From CAVYWD01 sp963772225 (GTDB lineage Bacteria; Myxococcota; Myxococcia; Myxococcales; UBA5297): DNA of 64,000 nt. Positions 8,603-17,306 of the stretch are shown piece after piece (within the stretch, counting starts at the first letter, position 1; every line of letters begins with the position of its first letter). The stretch is taken from positions 62,001-126,000 of the forward strand of contig CAVYWD010000010.1 of NCBI GenBank assembly GCA_963772225.1, given 5' to 3'. Made by a program: the position numbers and the translations under genes. The notes beneath the pieces are model-generated. The model saw only the letters and a list, made by a program, of their open reading frames with translations. It did no database searches and had not been told where the DNA came from.

Positions 8603-9324
8603 GCGACCGCGGGTGGCGGCGCCGAAGCCGCGCTCGACCGCGGGGCGACGTGCATCATCCAGGCCTGGGACAGCTCCCAGGCGAACCGCGCGCGAAGCGA
8701 GCTCGCGCCTCCATCACCACGACTTACCCCTGCCACGAGGACCTTTCCGATGGGGAGCCACGTCGCGGTGTGATGGACCTCGCCTCGGGGGCGATCTCGA
8801 GCCTCGAGCGGAATTTCATGAGCCTCGACCTGCGCGTCGGGCTCGGCACGGACAGCATCCAGAGTTCGTTCCAGCAACACGGCGTAAAGGCTCGCCGTGT
8901 TCACGGCCGGCGCGGCGACCGTGGGCGCGGCCTTCTCGCTCGCGAATGCGGTGGGCCGGCTCGGGCAGTCGATCGCGGAGGAGGCCCAGGCGGAACGAAA
9001 CACTTCAGAGGCCCGGCGCTCACTCGCTGTCTCCGCCATTTACCAGTTTGTATCCTTTGACCCCTGGGACCGGCTGGGCCCCAGGTGCGGCACGAGGAGG
9101 TTCGCGCCCTTCTGGTTGCCGAGCCGGTACCTCAGCGCTGCGCGATGGCTCTGCCCTCGGGAAAGCCCAGACGCACGGAAACCGCTTGTCTTCGGGGCTG
9201 AAGTCACGAGGCGGGCCGCACCTTGCGCGCGCGCTCCGCGGCCCGGCACCGTGGCCAAGCTGCTGAGCCTCTTGGAGGCGTGAGGCCTGGGGCCGGGAGC
9301 GCACCTCCCGGCGTACGCCGCACG
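8603..9324. other. Region without a convincing gene
   Basis: About 720 bp between the AlkB fusion and the small minus-strand gene. Several frames are open on both strands, as expected at this GC content, but none shows a recognisable domain. The best plus-strand frame (GTG 8897 to 9283, about 128 residues) begins with a helical, Ala-rich segment (FTAGAATVGAAFSLANAVG) and then becomes Arg/Pro-rich with no family resemblance. It may be a decayed gene. Confidence 0.45.
8897..9283 (+). CDS. Doubtful small hypothetical protein
   Basis: A GTG-initiated frame of 128 residues. The first 50 residues look like an amphipathic helix; the rest has a composition typical of out-of-frame GC-rich DNA. There is no ribosome-binding site of note and no family recognised. 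Kept only because the flanks hold nothing better. Confidence 0.2.
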   Translation: MFTAGAATVGAAFSLANAVGRLGQSIAEEAQAERNTSEARRSLAVSAIYQFVSFDPWDRLGPRCGTRRFAPFWLPSRYLSAARWLCPRESPDARKPLVFGAEVTRRAAPCARAPRPGTVAKLLSLLEA

Positions 9325-9684
9325 CTAGGACAAAGCCGGGACCGGGGACTTGCTCTCGAACCACTGGAGCACGTCCTGCCCCGCTGTCGTCTCGTCGACC
9401 TCGAAGTCGACGGGGCCCTGCCTCCCGCCGTGCCGGATGTGCCCGGCATCCTTCGAGAACGACAAGAAGTACGTCACGCCCTTCAGGTCGAACCAGCAAG
9501 AGCCCAGGTGGTGACCTTCGCGAATGCCCGGCTTGAGGGTGCCGGGCTCGTGGTAGGTCGCCACCGCGCCGGTCAGGGTGAGCAAGACGTGCTCGAACTC
9601 CGGCGCCTGATTCTTCGCCTTCCCGAGGGCCGTCCTGGCGACCTCGCGCAGCACGTCCATCTCAAGCACCGTCGGCATCGTCAT
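9325..9684 (-). CDS. Small conserved hypothetical protein
   Basis: A 119-residue protein if started at ATG 9684, which has AGAGG upstream. An in-frame ATG at 9711 would add nine residues but lacks a ribosome-binding site. The composition is that of a real soluble protein: TVLEMDVLREVARTALGK at the start, then a beta-rich middle (HHLGSCWFDLKGVTYFLSFS) and an acidic C-terminus. There is no signal peptide or membrane segment. Family not recognised. It lies in tandem behind the propeller/phosphoesterase gene on the same strand, about 270 bp away. Confidence 0.6.
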   Translation of the reverse strand: MTMPTVLEMDVLREVARTALGKAKNQAPEFEHVLLTLTGAVATYHEPGTLKPGIREGHHLGSCWFDLKGVTYFLSFSKDAGHIRHGGRQGPVDFEVDETTAGQDVLQWFESKSPVPALS

Positions 9685-9899
9685 CGCGGACCTCTTCTGG
9701 TCGAGGGACAAGCGCGATCTTCGCCGGGCGAGCCATCGCGCCGTCGCGCGAGGGTAGCACTCCCGGGCGGCGAGGGAGTCGCTGCTTGATCTTCAGCGTC
9801 CCGTCGAGGCGAATCGGACCGTTCTCGCCCAGGATCGCCCCGGAGAACGTGACCGTCCCGAAGAGGGGATCGACCACGACGCCAGTCCAGAACCCAGTC

Positions 9900-9941
9900 C
9901 CATTCGCTCGGCCGGCCCGTGCGCTCCGGCCGAGCGAATGG
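9900..9941 (-). terminator. Perfect 16-bp-stem hairpin after the phosphoesterase gene
   Basis: CCATTCGCTCGGCCGG (9900-9915), a 10-nt loop, then its exact reverse complement (9926-9941). It begins 14 bp past the stop codon of the leftward gene, the expected place for a terminator. No T-run follows, so an intrinsic terminator is likely but not certain. Part of the left arm with its flank (CCCAGTCCCATTCGCTCG) recurs at 2161-2178, just after the stop of the first gene. Confidence 0.6.
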
Positions 9942-9954
9942 AAATGCTCAGTCG

Positions 9955-12822
9955 TCAGCGCGGGCCGTCTTCTTCTTTCGGCGCTTCGGCGCGCGCCCTC
10001 GGGTAGGGCCTGCCGCCCATCAGGCCTTCCCAGAGGATCTTGTTGTAGACGGCCGAGTCCAGCCGGTCCTCCGCCGAGAAATCCATGCCGCGGGTCTTCT
10101 CGGCCCAGTAGGCCGCGCCGTGCGTCGGCGCGAGCTTCGCCGCCGCGGTCGCCTTCGGCAGCGGGAGCTTTGTGCTCGAGAGCAGCGGCGACGGCGTGGC
10201 CTTGAAGGTCCACGCCTTCTTGCGCACCTCGAAGGCCTCGGTCATCGGCTCGGCGGCGGCGTCGAAGAGCCCCAGGTGGTCGAGCCCGAGCACGTCGGTG
10301 ATGGTCCGCAGGACGTTGACGGTGGTGTAGTGGTGGCTCACCACCGCGCCCTGCTTCACGTGAGGCCCGACGACGAAGGCGACGCTCCGGTGGGCGTCGA
10401 CGTGGTCGGGGCCGTCCTGGGCGTCGTCCTCGAAGACGAAGACGACCGTGTCCTTGGCGTAGGGGCTTTGCGCCACCGCCTCCAGGAGGCGGCCCACCGC
10501 GTAGTCGTTGTCGGCGACCTGGAGCTCCGGCGTGGCGACGCCGTCGATGGCCGAGCCGTAGCTGCCGGTGTGGTCATTCATGAAGCGAACCAGGCTCAGG
10601 CTCGGCAGGTTTCCATTCTTCACGAATTCGGCGAATTCGCTCTCCCACTCCTGCTCCCGGTAGAAATCGGGGTAGGCGTCGTCGAAGCCGCGGAAATAGG
10701 GGTCGGTCAGGGCGACCAGGTCCGGGTTGGCGACGTAAGCCTGGAAAGGATCGGCGCTGGGCCCCGATTTCTTGAATGGCGGCCTTTGCAGCGGAATGGC
10801 CAGGCTCGCGTAGGGCGTTCCACCCAGCCGGTAGCGCGTCAAGTCGACGAGGAACCCGTAGTTGCGGACGGTGAGGCCCTTGCGAAGCGCCGCATTCCAC
10901 AGATACCCCTGCTGGACCTCGCCCGAAGGCCCGTCCGGCGCCGCCACGTCGCCCGTCCCGGGCAGCGTGTCCGGGTCGAGCGCGGCCGTCAGCGGATTGG
11001 CCTGAACCCGCGCCGCGCCCGTGAGGCCGACGTTCACGTTCCGATTCGTCCCCTCCCAGTCGTAGGAGCCGCCGCGCCCCTTGTTGCAAGCCGGACCGCC
11101 CAGGGGGCTGCAGGCGTAATTGACCGGCAGCATCTTGGCGCCCGCATCCGACTCGCGCGCCGACGTGCTCCAGGGCCAGCCGTTTCCGCTGACCTCGCCG
11201 GAGTCGTAGAAGTTGTCCAGCGTCACGAAGCCCGCGGCCGCGGCATGCAGGTTCGGGGTGGTCGCGGCCGGGAACTCCGCCAGCTCCTTGTCGCCGTTGC
11301 CCTTGCCGAGGTCGCCGAGGATCTGGTCGTAGGCCCGGTTCTCCTTGACGATGTAGATGACGTGCTTGATGGACCCGCGGAGCGCCTCCATCACCTGGCG
11401 GTCACGGCCGCTCGGCTCGTATCCGACTCGGTTGTTTTGGGCGACCTGCCAGGTCAATCGCTCGAGCTCGCGCGACGCGGGGACCGGAACCGTCTGCAGC
11501 CCGCCTTTGTTCAAGTTCTCCACGTACTGATTGGCGTCGAACTTCACGGGCGTGTCCTTTACCGGGCACGGGTAATATTGGTAGCCCAGGCAATTGCCCG
11601 CATTGGGGCCCGGCACGCTCTTGGTGTTGACGACGTAGAGCATGCGGCCGAGGGCCCCGACGGCGACGTCCGACGGATACCAGGCGGTCGGCACGAGCCC
11701 GACCACCCGGGGCGCGCCCTCGTCCAGAGCGATGATTGCCACCGAGTTTGTTCCGCGGTTCGTCACATACAGCTGCTTCTCGTCCGGCGAGAGCGCCAGG
11801 GCGTTGGGCGAGGCGCCCTTGTAGCGAGGCAAGCCCTTCGCGTCGCAGTCGGCCTCGGGGCCCACCGTGGCGACCTGGCGGGTCACCTTTCGGGTCGCGG
11901 TGTCGATGATGGAGACGACGTCCGCGTTGTCGGAGGTCGCGAAGAGCCGGCGGTGCGCGCGGTCGAGCAGGAGTCGATTGGGGTTGCCTGCGACCCGGAT
12001 GCGCGCGGCCACCGCGGGCGCGGCCCCGGAGAGGTCGACCTCCACGATCTCGCGGTCGCGCTCGCTCGAGACGTAGGCGGTGGCGCTGCCGGCGATGGCG
12101 ACCGAATTCGGGTATTCGCCGCCCGGAGTGCCCGCGGCCCCGCCGCTCTTTCCGGGGCGCAGGTCGAGCTCGGCCACCTTGCCGGTGGAGAGGTCGACGA
12201 CCGAGATGGAGTCGTGGTAGCGGTTGGCCACGACGGCGCGCTTGCCGTCGGCCGTCACGGCGAGGCCCGAGGCGAGCGGCCCCTGAGACAAGCCATTCCC
12301 GGCGCCGTGCCCGAGCGCGATGGGCGCGCCGGCCTCGGCAAAGACCCCCTTCGCCGAGGCGAAGACGTGGAGGTTGTCGTCGCCGCCTCCCGCGACATAG
12401 AAGCGCGAGTCGTCGGGCCCGAAGGCGATGCCGACGTAGGTGTCGGGCACCTGCAACACCTGCTTCTGGACCGGCTCCTCGCGGCTGACGTCGAACACGA
12501 AGACGTACTCATTCGACGCGCCGACGGCGATGGGAAGAGTGCTCGGCTTCGAAACCGAGCCGGCCGAGGCGTCGTAATTGTTGTTGTAGCCGCTGGTGAG
12601 GACGAGCAGCGTCTTTCGGTCGGGGCTCAGCGCGAGAGAAATGGGCTGGCCGGCCACGAACTCCGGAAAATCGTGGAGCCCGGGGTTGAGCTGCCGGTAG
12701 GTCGACCCCGGCGCGGCCCTCGGCGTCATCGATTGACCGGTGGGAAGAAGGATGGGGACGAGCTCCGGCGGCTGAGCCGCGAGCAACGACAAGAGGGGCA
12801 AGGCGACGGCATTTGGAATCAT
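9955..12822 (-). CDS. Secreted YncE-like beta-propeller / phosphoesterase fusion
   Basis: About 955 residues from ATG 12822, which has GGGAG upstream; ATG 12846 in the same frame is an alternative. The N-terminus is a short signal peptide (MIPNAVALPLLSLLAAQPPE). Residues about 40-400 form a YVTN/YncE seven-bladed propeller (repeated 'g...lyVtn...nsVaiid' and 'P.slalspD.k'). Residues about 480-850 match the phosphoesterase family PF04185 (acid phosphatase/phospholipase C-like): KHVIYIVKENRAYDQILGD near its start and FVFEDDAQDGPDHVDAHRS near its end, holding metal-binding Asp/His. Proteins of this architecture are annotated as bifunctional YncE/alkaline-phosphatase-superfamily proteins; the substrate is unknown. 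Probably periplasmic or extracellular. A perfect hairpin follows the stop codon. Confidence 0.88.
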   Translation of the reverse strand: MIPNAVALPLLSLLAAQPPELVPILLPTGQSMTPRAAPGSTYRQLNPGLHDFPEFVAGQPISLALSPDRKTLLVLTSGYNNNYDASAGSVSKPSTLPIAVGASNEYVFVFDVSREEPVQKQVLQVPDTYVGIAFGPDDSRFYVAGGGDDNLHVFASAKGVFAEAGAPIALGHGAGNGLSQGPLASGLAVTADGKRAVVANRYHDSISVVDLSTGKVAELDLRPGKSGGAAGTPGGEYPNSVAIAGSATAYVSSERDREIVEVDLSGAAPAVAARIRVAGNPNRLLLDRAHRRLFATSDNADVVSIIDTATRKVTRQVATVGPEADCDAKGLPRYKGASPNALALSPDEKQLYVTNRGTNSVAIIALDEGAPRVVGLVPTAWYPSDVAVGALGRMLYVVNTKSVPGPNAGNCLGYQYYPCPVKDTPVKFDANQYVENLNKGGLQTVPVPASRELERLTWQVAQNNRVGYEPSGRDRQVMEALRGSIKHVIYIVKENRAYDQILGDLGKGNGDKELAEFPAATTPNLHAAAAGFVTLDNFYDSGEVSGNGWPWSTSARESDAGAKMLPVNYACSPLGGPACNKGRGGSYDWEGTNRNVNVGLTGAARVQANPLTAALDPDTLPGTGDVAAPDGPSGEVQQGYLWNAALRKGLTVRNYGFLVDLTRYRLGGTPYASLAIPLQRPPFKKSGPSADPFQAYVANPDLVALTDPYFRGFDDAYPDFYREQEWESEFAEFVKNGNLPSLSLVRFMNDHTGSYGSAIDGVATPELQVADNDYAVGRLLEAVAQSPYAKDTVVFVFEDDAQDGPDHVDAHRSVAFVVGPHVKQGAVVSHHYTTVNVLRTITDVLGLDHLGLFDAAAEPMTEAFEVRKKAWTFKATPSPLLSSTKLPLPKATAAAKLAPTHGAAYWAEKTRGMDFSAEDRLDSAVYNKILWEGLMGGRPYPRARAEAPKEEDGPR

Positions 12823-12846
12823 CGAAGGGATCTCCCGTAACGACAT

Positions 12847-13150
12847 TCGCAGCGGCGACGCGCCATCCCAGGCCTCTGCCAGCTTACAAGGCGCACAAAC
12901 AGGCGAAGGGCTCGGGGTCTCGGCCCATCATTGACGCCTGCGCGGGTGTCCAGAGCGTGACCGGCAAGGCGCATCGGCGTGAACCGCCCGAATTCGACGA
13001 GGCGCGGAGCAGCGGGGCTCAGATGCTGCTGGCCTGCCGACCGATTTCTCGCGCTTGTCACCAGGGCTTCGCGAAAACGGTCCCGCCAGCGCGCAACCAT
13101 CGCCGCTCTGAATTGGAAGCGCCCTCAACCGGAGCAGAGGAGCTCGGGAA
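12847..13150. other. Divergent intergenic region, nothing recognised
   Basis: About 300 bp between the start of the phosphoesterase gene (leftward) and the outer-membrane-like protein (rightward). It should hold both promoters. No clear promoter, repeat or small gene is seen. GAGGAG at about 13136-13141 is the ribosome-binding site of the rightward gene. Confidence 0.4.
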
Positions 13151-14002
13151 ATGGATACGATTCGAACGGAAATCCGGCCGGCCGTATCTTCGCGCCCGAG
13201 TTGGGTGCTGGCGGCCATTCTTCTTTTGGCGTCGGGCACCGCATCTGCCACTGAGCAGGGAGTGGAGCTCACGGAGCCGAGCGGCAAGGACGAGGCGCGG
13301 GTCACCGCCGAGCAGCGCCCCTTCGCCTTCCTGACGGACCCCTCGACGCCGAGCGCCGGCGTGTTCACCGCGAGCTATCGCTTCGGGCTGGGTTCGGGGA
13401 TCTCGGCGGATCGCCCCATTCCGGTCGTCCTCCAGAACCAAGGGGTGAGCAACACCTTGGCTCTGGGCTACGGCATCACCGGCGCGCTCGAGGCGATGGC
13501 GAACGTGAGCATCCATCCTGGCGCGGCGACCAACTCCCTCGTCGGCGACGGCGTCGTGGGCGTGAAGCTTCAGCTCACGCACCCCGATTCGCGCTGGCGG
13601 GCCGCCGTCCTCGCGGGCGCGCTGCGCGAGGGGGAGTCCCGGAGCTTCGGCGCGTGGGCGCAGGCGACCGGAAGCTTCAGCGCCGGGCCGGTCCTCCTCG
13701 AGGCGAACGCCTACCTCGAGCACGTGTTCGCGCAGAACCGCGATGCGCTGGACTACCTCGGGATGCTCGGCGCGTCGTATCGCGTTCTCGACGGGCTTCG
13801 CGTGGGCGCCGAGTTCGTGGGCCAAGACCTGGAAGAGATCGCCGACCCGGGCGCCGAGGGCGGCGCGCGCATGGGAGTCGGCCCGGACGTCGCCGTCGAC
13901 CTCTACCGCGGCCGCATTCAGCTCGTGGTCGCCGCGCTGTTCGGCCTGAATTCCGTATCGCCGGGCGCCATGGCGCGCGTGGGAATCCTCGGCAGCTTCT
14001 AG
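13151..14002 (+). CDS. Probable outer-membrane beta-barrel protein
   Basis: A 283-residue protein with a clear signal peptide (hydrophobic VLAAILLLASG, cleavage likely after ASA near residue 33). The mature part shows alternating hydrophobic strands ending in aromatic residues and a C-terminal Phe (VGILGSF), typical of outer-membrane barrels. ATG 13151 follows GAGGAG at good spacing. No specific family recognised; it resembles transporter-like or generic barrel proteins of Myxococcota. A strong hairpin (14058-14083) follows the stop. Confidence 0.75.
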   Translation: MDTIRTEIRPAVSSRPSWVLAAILLLASGTASATEQGVELTEPSGKDEARVTAEQRPFAFLTDPSTPSAGVFTASYRFGLGSGISADRPIPVVLQNQGVSNTLALGYGITGALEAMANVSIHPGAATNSLVGDGVVGVKLQLTHPDSRWRAAVLAGALREGESRSFGAWAQATGSFSAGPVLLEANAYLEHVFAQNRDALDYLGMLGASYRVLDGLRVGAEFVGQDLEEIADPGAEGGARMGVGPDVAVDLYRGRIQLVVAALFGLNSVSPGAMARVGILGSF

Positions 14003-14048
14003 CGAGAGCCAGTTACGAAATGGTCTCCTCGCCACTCGAGCGACATCT

Positions 14049-14098
14049 CCTCCTTCGCCCCCTCCCCGCGAGCGGGGAGGGGGTTGGGGGGGTGAGGA
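14049..14098 (+). repeat. Dispersed palindromic repeat A, copy 1 (terminator-like)
   Basis: Core is a perfect 12-bp stem, CCCCCTCCCCGC / GCGGGGAGGGGG (14058-14083), with a 2-nt spacer, followed by TTGGGGGGGTGAGGAA. The same roughly 45-bp unit occurs inverted at 50495-50550. It lies 56 bp after the stop of the barrel gene, and a matching unit lies just after glgP, so it may end transcription. Confidence 0.75.
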
Positions 14099-14135
14099 AC
14101 CCGAGCGACAGGCGCCGACTTTCGTCACAGGCTCT

Positions 14136-14210
14136 AGCGAGGCTGCGCCTCAGACCGACGAGGCATGTTGGAGAAGGTGCGGCACCGCCTCGCGTCGATG
14201 GTCGATGGTC
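14136..14210 (+). repeat. Dispersed repeat B, copy 1
   Basis: About 75 bp beginning AGCGAGGCTGCGCCTCAGAC and ending GTCGATGGTCGATGGTC. A related inverted copy is at 43779-43858. The rest of 14003-14453 holds no gene. Confidence 0.7.
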
Positions 14211-14453
14211 GGTGGCAGGCCTGACGGGCCTCGCGAGGCGGTCGGCGCGGAAGGAGCGCCGCCGCTCGACGCAGGGAGGGGCGAGCGAGCCAACCACGCT
14301 CGCAATGGCCAACTGCGCCGAGGTCAAGGGAAAAGGAGCCGGGCACGATTCGTCGCCGTGAGCCGCGCATTCGTCGAGGCCTGGGCGGAGGACTCTGCTA
14401 TCCTCCGAAGACCGACCGACCGGCAAACGAATCGAAGGGCGACGCGAAGCGAG

Positions 14454-16406
14454 ATGGCCGAGGAACCCCGCCAATTCTGGGTCCGCAGCGACAAGGGCAA
14501 GGTTTGGGGCCCGCTCACCTACGCCACCCTCGAGCTCCTCGTCGCCAACGGGCTCATCGACGGCAAGCTGCAGGCGAGCCGCGACGGTATCCGCTTCGCC
14601 TTCCCGGGCCAGTTTCCCGAGCTGCGCGACGCCTTTCCGCGCGAGCTCTGGGGCGTCTACGACGAGCTGCCTGAGAGCGGCCCTTCGGGTGGCGTGCTGG
14701 CGCCGGCCGCGCGGCCGCCCGCGAGCGCGCGCCCGGTGCCGCCGTCGTCCGGACCGCCTCCCGTGCTTCGGAGCGAGCCCGCGGCGCCGGCGCCGCCCCC
14801 CAGGGTCGAGACTCCCCGGCGCGCCGCGGCCGGCGACCTCGCGGCGCACTCGCCGCTCTCCCTTTATTATCGGCTGGCTGCCGAGGGCTTCACCGGGCGG
14901 CTGGCGCTCACTTCGGGCTCCTCCGGCTACGAAATCTTCTTCAAGAAGGGCGCCCCCGAGGCGGTTCGGCCGTCGCGCGCCGAGGAAGACCTGGGCACGT
15001 TCCTGGTCGAGCGCGGCGGGCTCGCGCCGAAGGCGCTGGAGGACGCGCGGCGCGCGGCCCAGAGCAAGGGCGGCGACGTGGTGGCCGGGCTGTTCGCGCT
15101 GCAGCTCATCAACCCGGCGCAGGCGTTCACGGCCATCGGCGAGCACGCGGTGGGACTGTTGCGCCGTGCGCTGGCGCTGAAGGCGGGGAGCTATGCCTTC
15201 GAGGAAGGCACCCCCCTCCCGAGCATCGCCATGCCGTTGGGCGATCGCTGGGCCCTCGCCTGCGACGCGGTGCGCGCGCTCCCCGCAGTGGAGATCAAGT
15301 CCCGCCTCGGCGAGCGCTTCGACCTGCCCATCATGAGGAGCGGCGGGCGCATCGAGCTCGGCCAGCTCCGGCTGACGCCGCAGGAGGCGCGCGCGGCCTC
15401 CGCCTTCGACGGCGTGCGCTCGGTTGCCGCCCTCGTCGCGCGGATGCCGGCCGAGGCGGACGCGCTCACCCGGACGGCGCTCCTGATGGCGAGCTTCGAG
15501 CTGGTCTCCTTCGCCGCCGAGAGGCCCGAGCCGTCCGGGGCCGCCCAAGCTCGCCCACCCGAGCCGGCGCCGAAGGCCGCCGCTCCACCGCCTGGCCCCG
15601 CGCGCCCGGCGCCCGCCGCCGCGCCGCGCGCCGCCGCGCCGCCCGTCTTTGCGCCGCGCCCTCCGCCCGTCGCCTCGAAACCCGCGCCAGCCGCCAGCGC
15701 CCCCGCCGCGGACATGGCCGCGGCCGCCGTCGACCTCGACAAGCTGCGCGCGCTCGCGGGCTCGCTCAGGTCCAGGAACCACTTCGACGTGCTGGGTCTG
15801 CCGAAGGAGGCGCTCGGGTCGCAGGTCAAGCAGGCCTATTTCGCGCTCGCGAAGCTCTACCACCCAGACACGATTTTGGCCGGCGGGCCGCCCGAGGTCG
15901 CCCGGCTCAAGTCCGAGGTCTTCACCGTCATTGGCGAGGCTTACCGCGTGCTCGGGGACGACAAGGCGCGCGCGGCCTATCTCGAGGAACTGAAGGCGGG
16001 CGGCGGCAGCCAGGAGCAGCTCGACGCGGCCGCCATCTTCGCGGCCGAGGAGGCTTTTCAGAAGGGTTGCGTCCTCGTCAAGGCGCGCAAATACGCCGAC
16101 GCGGTGGCCATGCTCGAGGAGGCGGTGCGCCTCAACGAGAAGGAGGGCGAGTTCTGGGCGTGGCGGGGTTGGGCGGCCTTTCTCGCCTCCAAGGACAAGG
16201 TGATGGCGCGGGCGGCCGCTCTCAAAGACGTCGATTTGGCGCTCAAGCTCAATCCCAAATGCGCCCAGGCCTGCTACCTCGCCGGGCAAATTCTCAAGCT
16301 CACGGGCGATGCGGCCGGTGCGCTCAAATGGTTCAAGAAGACGCTGACGGTCGACCCGAAGCACATCGACGCCCAGCGAGAGGTTCGCTTGGCCGGCGGC
16401 CGATAG
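14454..16406 (+). CDS. GYF-2-like / DUF4388 / J-domain / TPR protein
   Basis: A 650-residue cytoplasmic multi-domain protein. The N-terminal about 65 residues (FWVRSDKGKVWGPLTYATLE, then LIDGKLQASRDG) resemble the GYF_2 domain that reads 'how a response is displayed' in myxobacterial proteins. After a Pro/Ala linker comes a DUF4388/PATAN-like part (about 130-330), a second Ala/Pro-rich linker, a J-domain (about 425-510) with its HPD motif in LAKLYHPDTIL, and TPR repeats to the end. The HPD motif implies interaction with a DnaK-type chaperone. ATG 14454 is the first start that keeps the N-domain; the frame is open upstream to 14205 without family sequence. yhbY follows 34 bp downstream, possibly cotranscribed. 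Confidence 0.85.
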   Translation: MAEEPRQFWVRSDKGKVWGPLTYATLELLVANGLIDGKLQASRDGIRFAFPGQFPELRDAFPRELWGVYDELPESGPSGGVLAPAARPPASARPVPPSSGPPPVLRSEPAAPAPPPRVETPRRAAAGDLAAHSPLSLYYRLAAEGFTGRLALTSGSSGYEIFFKKGAPEAVRPSRAEEDLGTFLVERGGLAPKALEDARRAAQSKGGDVVAGLFALQLINPAQAFTAIGEHAVGLLRRALALKAGSYAFEEGTPLPSIAMPLGDRWALACDAVRALPAVEIKSRLGERFDLPIMRSGGRIELGQLRLTPQEARAASAFDGVRSVAALVARMPAEADALTRTALLMASFELVSFAAERPEPSGAAQARPPEPAPKAAAPPPGPARPAPAAAPRAAAPPVFAPRPPPVASKPAPAASAPAADMAAAAVDLDKLRALAGSLRSRNHFDVLGLPKEALGSQVKQAYFALAKLYHPDTILAGGPPEVARLKSEVFTVIGEAYRVLGDDKARAAYLEELKAGGGSQEQLDAAAIFAAEEAFQKGCVLVKARKYADAVAMLEEAVRLNEKEGEFWAWRGWAAFLASKDKVMARAAALKDVDLALKLNPKCAQACYLAGQILKLTGDAAGALKWFKKTLTVDPKHIDAQREVRLAGGR

Positions 16407-16440
16407 CGGGCCGTTTCCGGCTCTGAAGAAAGGCAGATTC

Positions 16441-16851
16441 GTGGCAGATTCGAAAGTGACTTTAAATGGTAAGCAGCGGAGGGCGCTGCGGGCGCTGGGG
16501 CACCACCTCGAGCCCGTGATCCTCGTGGGCAAGGAGGGCGTCAGCGAGGGGCTCATCGACGCAGCCGCGCACGCGCTGAGCGATCACGAGCTCATCAAGG
16601 TGAAGGTCGGCGAGGGGTCGCCGCTCGACCGGCGCGAGGCGGCCGAGGCGCTCTCCTTGGCCACCGAGTCCCAGGTGGCCCAGGTGCTGGGGCGCACGCT
16701 GCTCTTGTTCCGGCGAAACGAGGACGCCCCGAAGCTCGACCTGCCGGGGATGCCCAAGCCCGCGCCCAAGGCCCAGCCCCCTGCGCCGAAGGTGACCCCC
16801 AAGCGGACCCACGGGGGCAGGGGGAAGAGGCCGGGGAGCCGGCGGGAGTAG
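16441..16851 (+). CDS. yhbY: YhbY-type CRM-domain RNA-binding protein
   Basis: A 136-residue protein starting with GTG after AAAGG. Residues 5-97 are a complete CRM domain: LNGKQRRALRALGHHLEPV, the G-x-x-G loop VGKEGVS, and the C-terminal LGRTLLLFR. The last 35 residues form a Pro/Lys/Arg-rich tail (PKRTHGGRGKRPG). The family binds pre-ribosomal 50S particles. It is convergent with the caa3 operon, with only 10 bp between the ends. Confidence 0.9.
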   Translation: MADSKVTLNGKQRRALRALGHHLEPVILVGKEGVSEGLIDAAAHALSDHELIKVKVGEGSPLDRREAAEALSLATESQVAQVLGRTLLLFRRNEDAPKLDLPGMPKPAPKAQPPAPKVTPKRTHGGRGKRPGSRRE

Positions 16852-16861
16852 CGCCCATTCC

Positions 16862-17278
16862 TCAGCGCTGCAGCGCCGGCTGCCGGTCGGGGGCGAGGCT
16901 CGGCTCGGAGTCCTCGGGCAGCGGTCGCTCGCCCATGAAGGCCTTGGCCTGCTCGGACGTGGGGCCGTTCGCGATGGGAAAGCGGAAGCGGACGTCCAAC
17001 ACGGTGATCAGCATGAGGATGGCGACGAAGCTCAGGGCGACGGCGATGGCCAGCCGGCTCGCGCCCCGGTGATCCCACAGGTGCATGAAGAACAGCGCCA
17101 CCAGGGAGGCCTTGACGAAGGCGATGGCCACCGCGGCGACGAAGTTCCACGGCCCCAGCGAGATCCGTGAAATGCCGTAGCTCGCCGCCGCCAAGGCAAT
17201 GAGCGCCACGAACACCGCGGCGTAGCGCAAAGGCGAGCTGTGCGAGGCCCGGTCGGGCGATTCGGCCGTCTCGCTCAC
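16862..17278 (-). CDS. ctaF: Cytochrome c oxidase subunit IV (caa3)
   Basis: A 138-residue protein with three predicted membrane helices, including the family hallmark helix IAFVKASLVALFFMHLWD (about residues 50-70). This is the small fourth subunit of prokaryotic caa3/cytochrome-oxidase complexes. It is the last gene of the operon, 28 bp after ctaE. The Glu/Pro-rich C-terminal tail of about 35 residues is longer than usual. Confidence 0.88.
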   Translation of the reverse strand: MSETAESPDRASHSSPLRYAAVFVALIALAAASYGISRISLGPWNFVAAVAIAFVKASLVALFFMHLWDHRGASRLAIAVALSFVAILMLITVLDVRFRFPIANGPTSEQAKAFMGERPLPEDSEPSLAPDRQPALQR

Positions 17279-17306
17279 GGGCTTTCTCGCGTTTTCATGC
17301 GGGCCT

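Noticed and set aside
8389..9039. Minus-strand frame of 216 codons overlapping the end of the AlkB fusion
   Set aside because: Its second half is antisense to alkB; the first half has no motif and no ribosome-binding site. Possibly part of a decayed gene, but not supportable.
9662..10213. Minus-strand frame of 183 codons with a protein-like segment (FWTGVVVDPLFGTVTFSGAI)
   Set aside because: The segment at about 9790-9930 looks protein-like, but the frame begins antisense-free only inside the phosphoesterase gene's reading region and crosses the perfect hairpin; at most a remnant.
13058..14128. Minus-strand frame of 356 codons over the barrel protein
   Set aside because: The plus-strand gene has a signal peptide, a ribosome-binding site and a barrel-like C-terminus.
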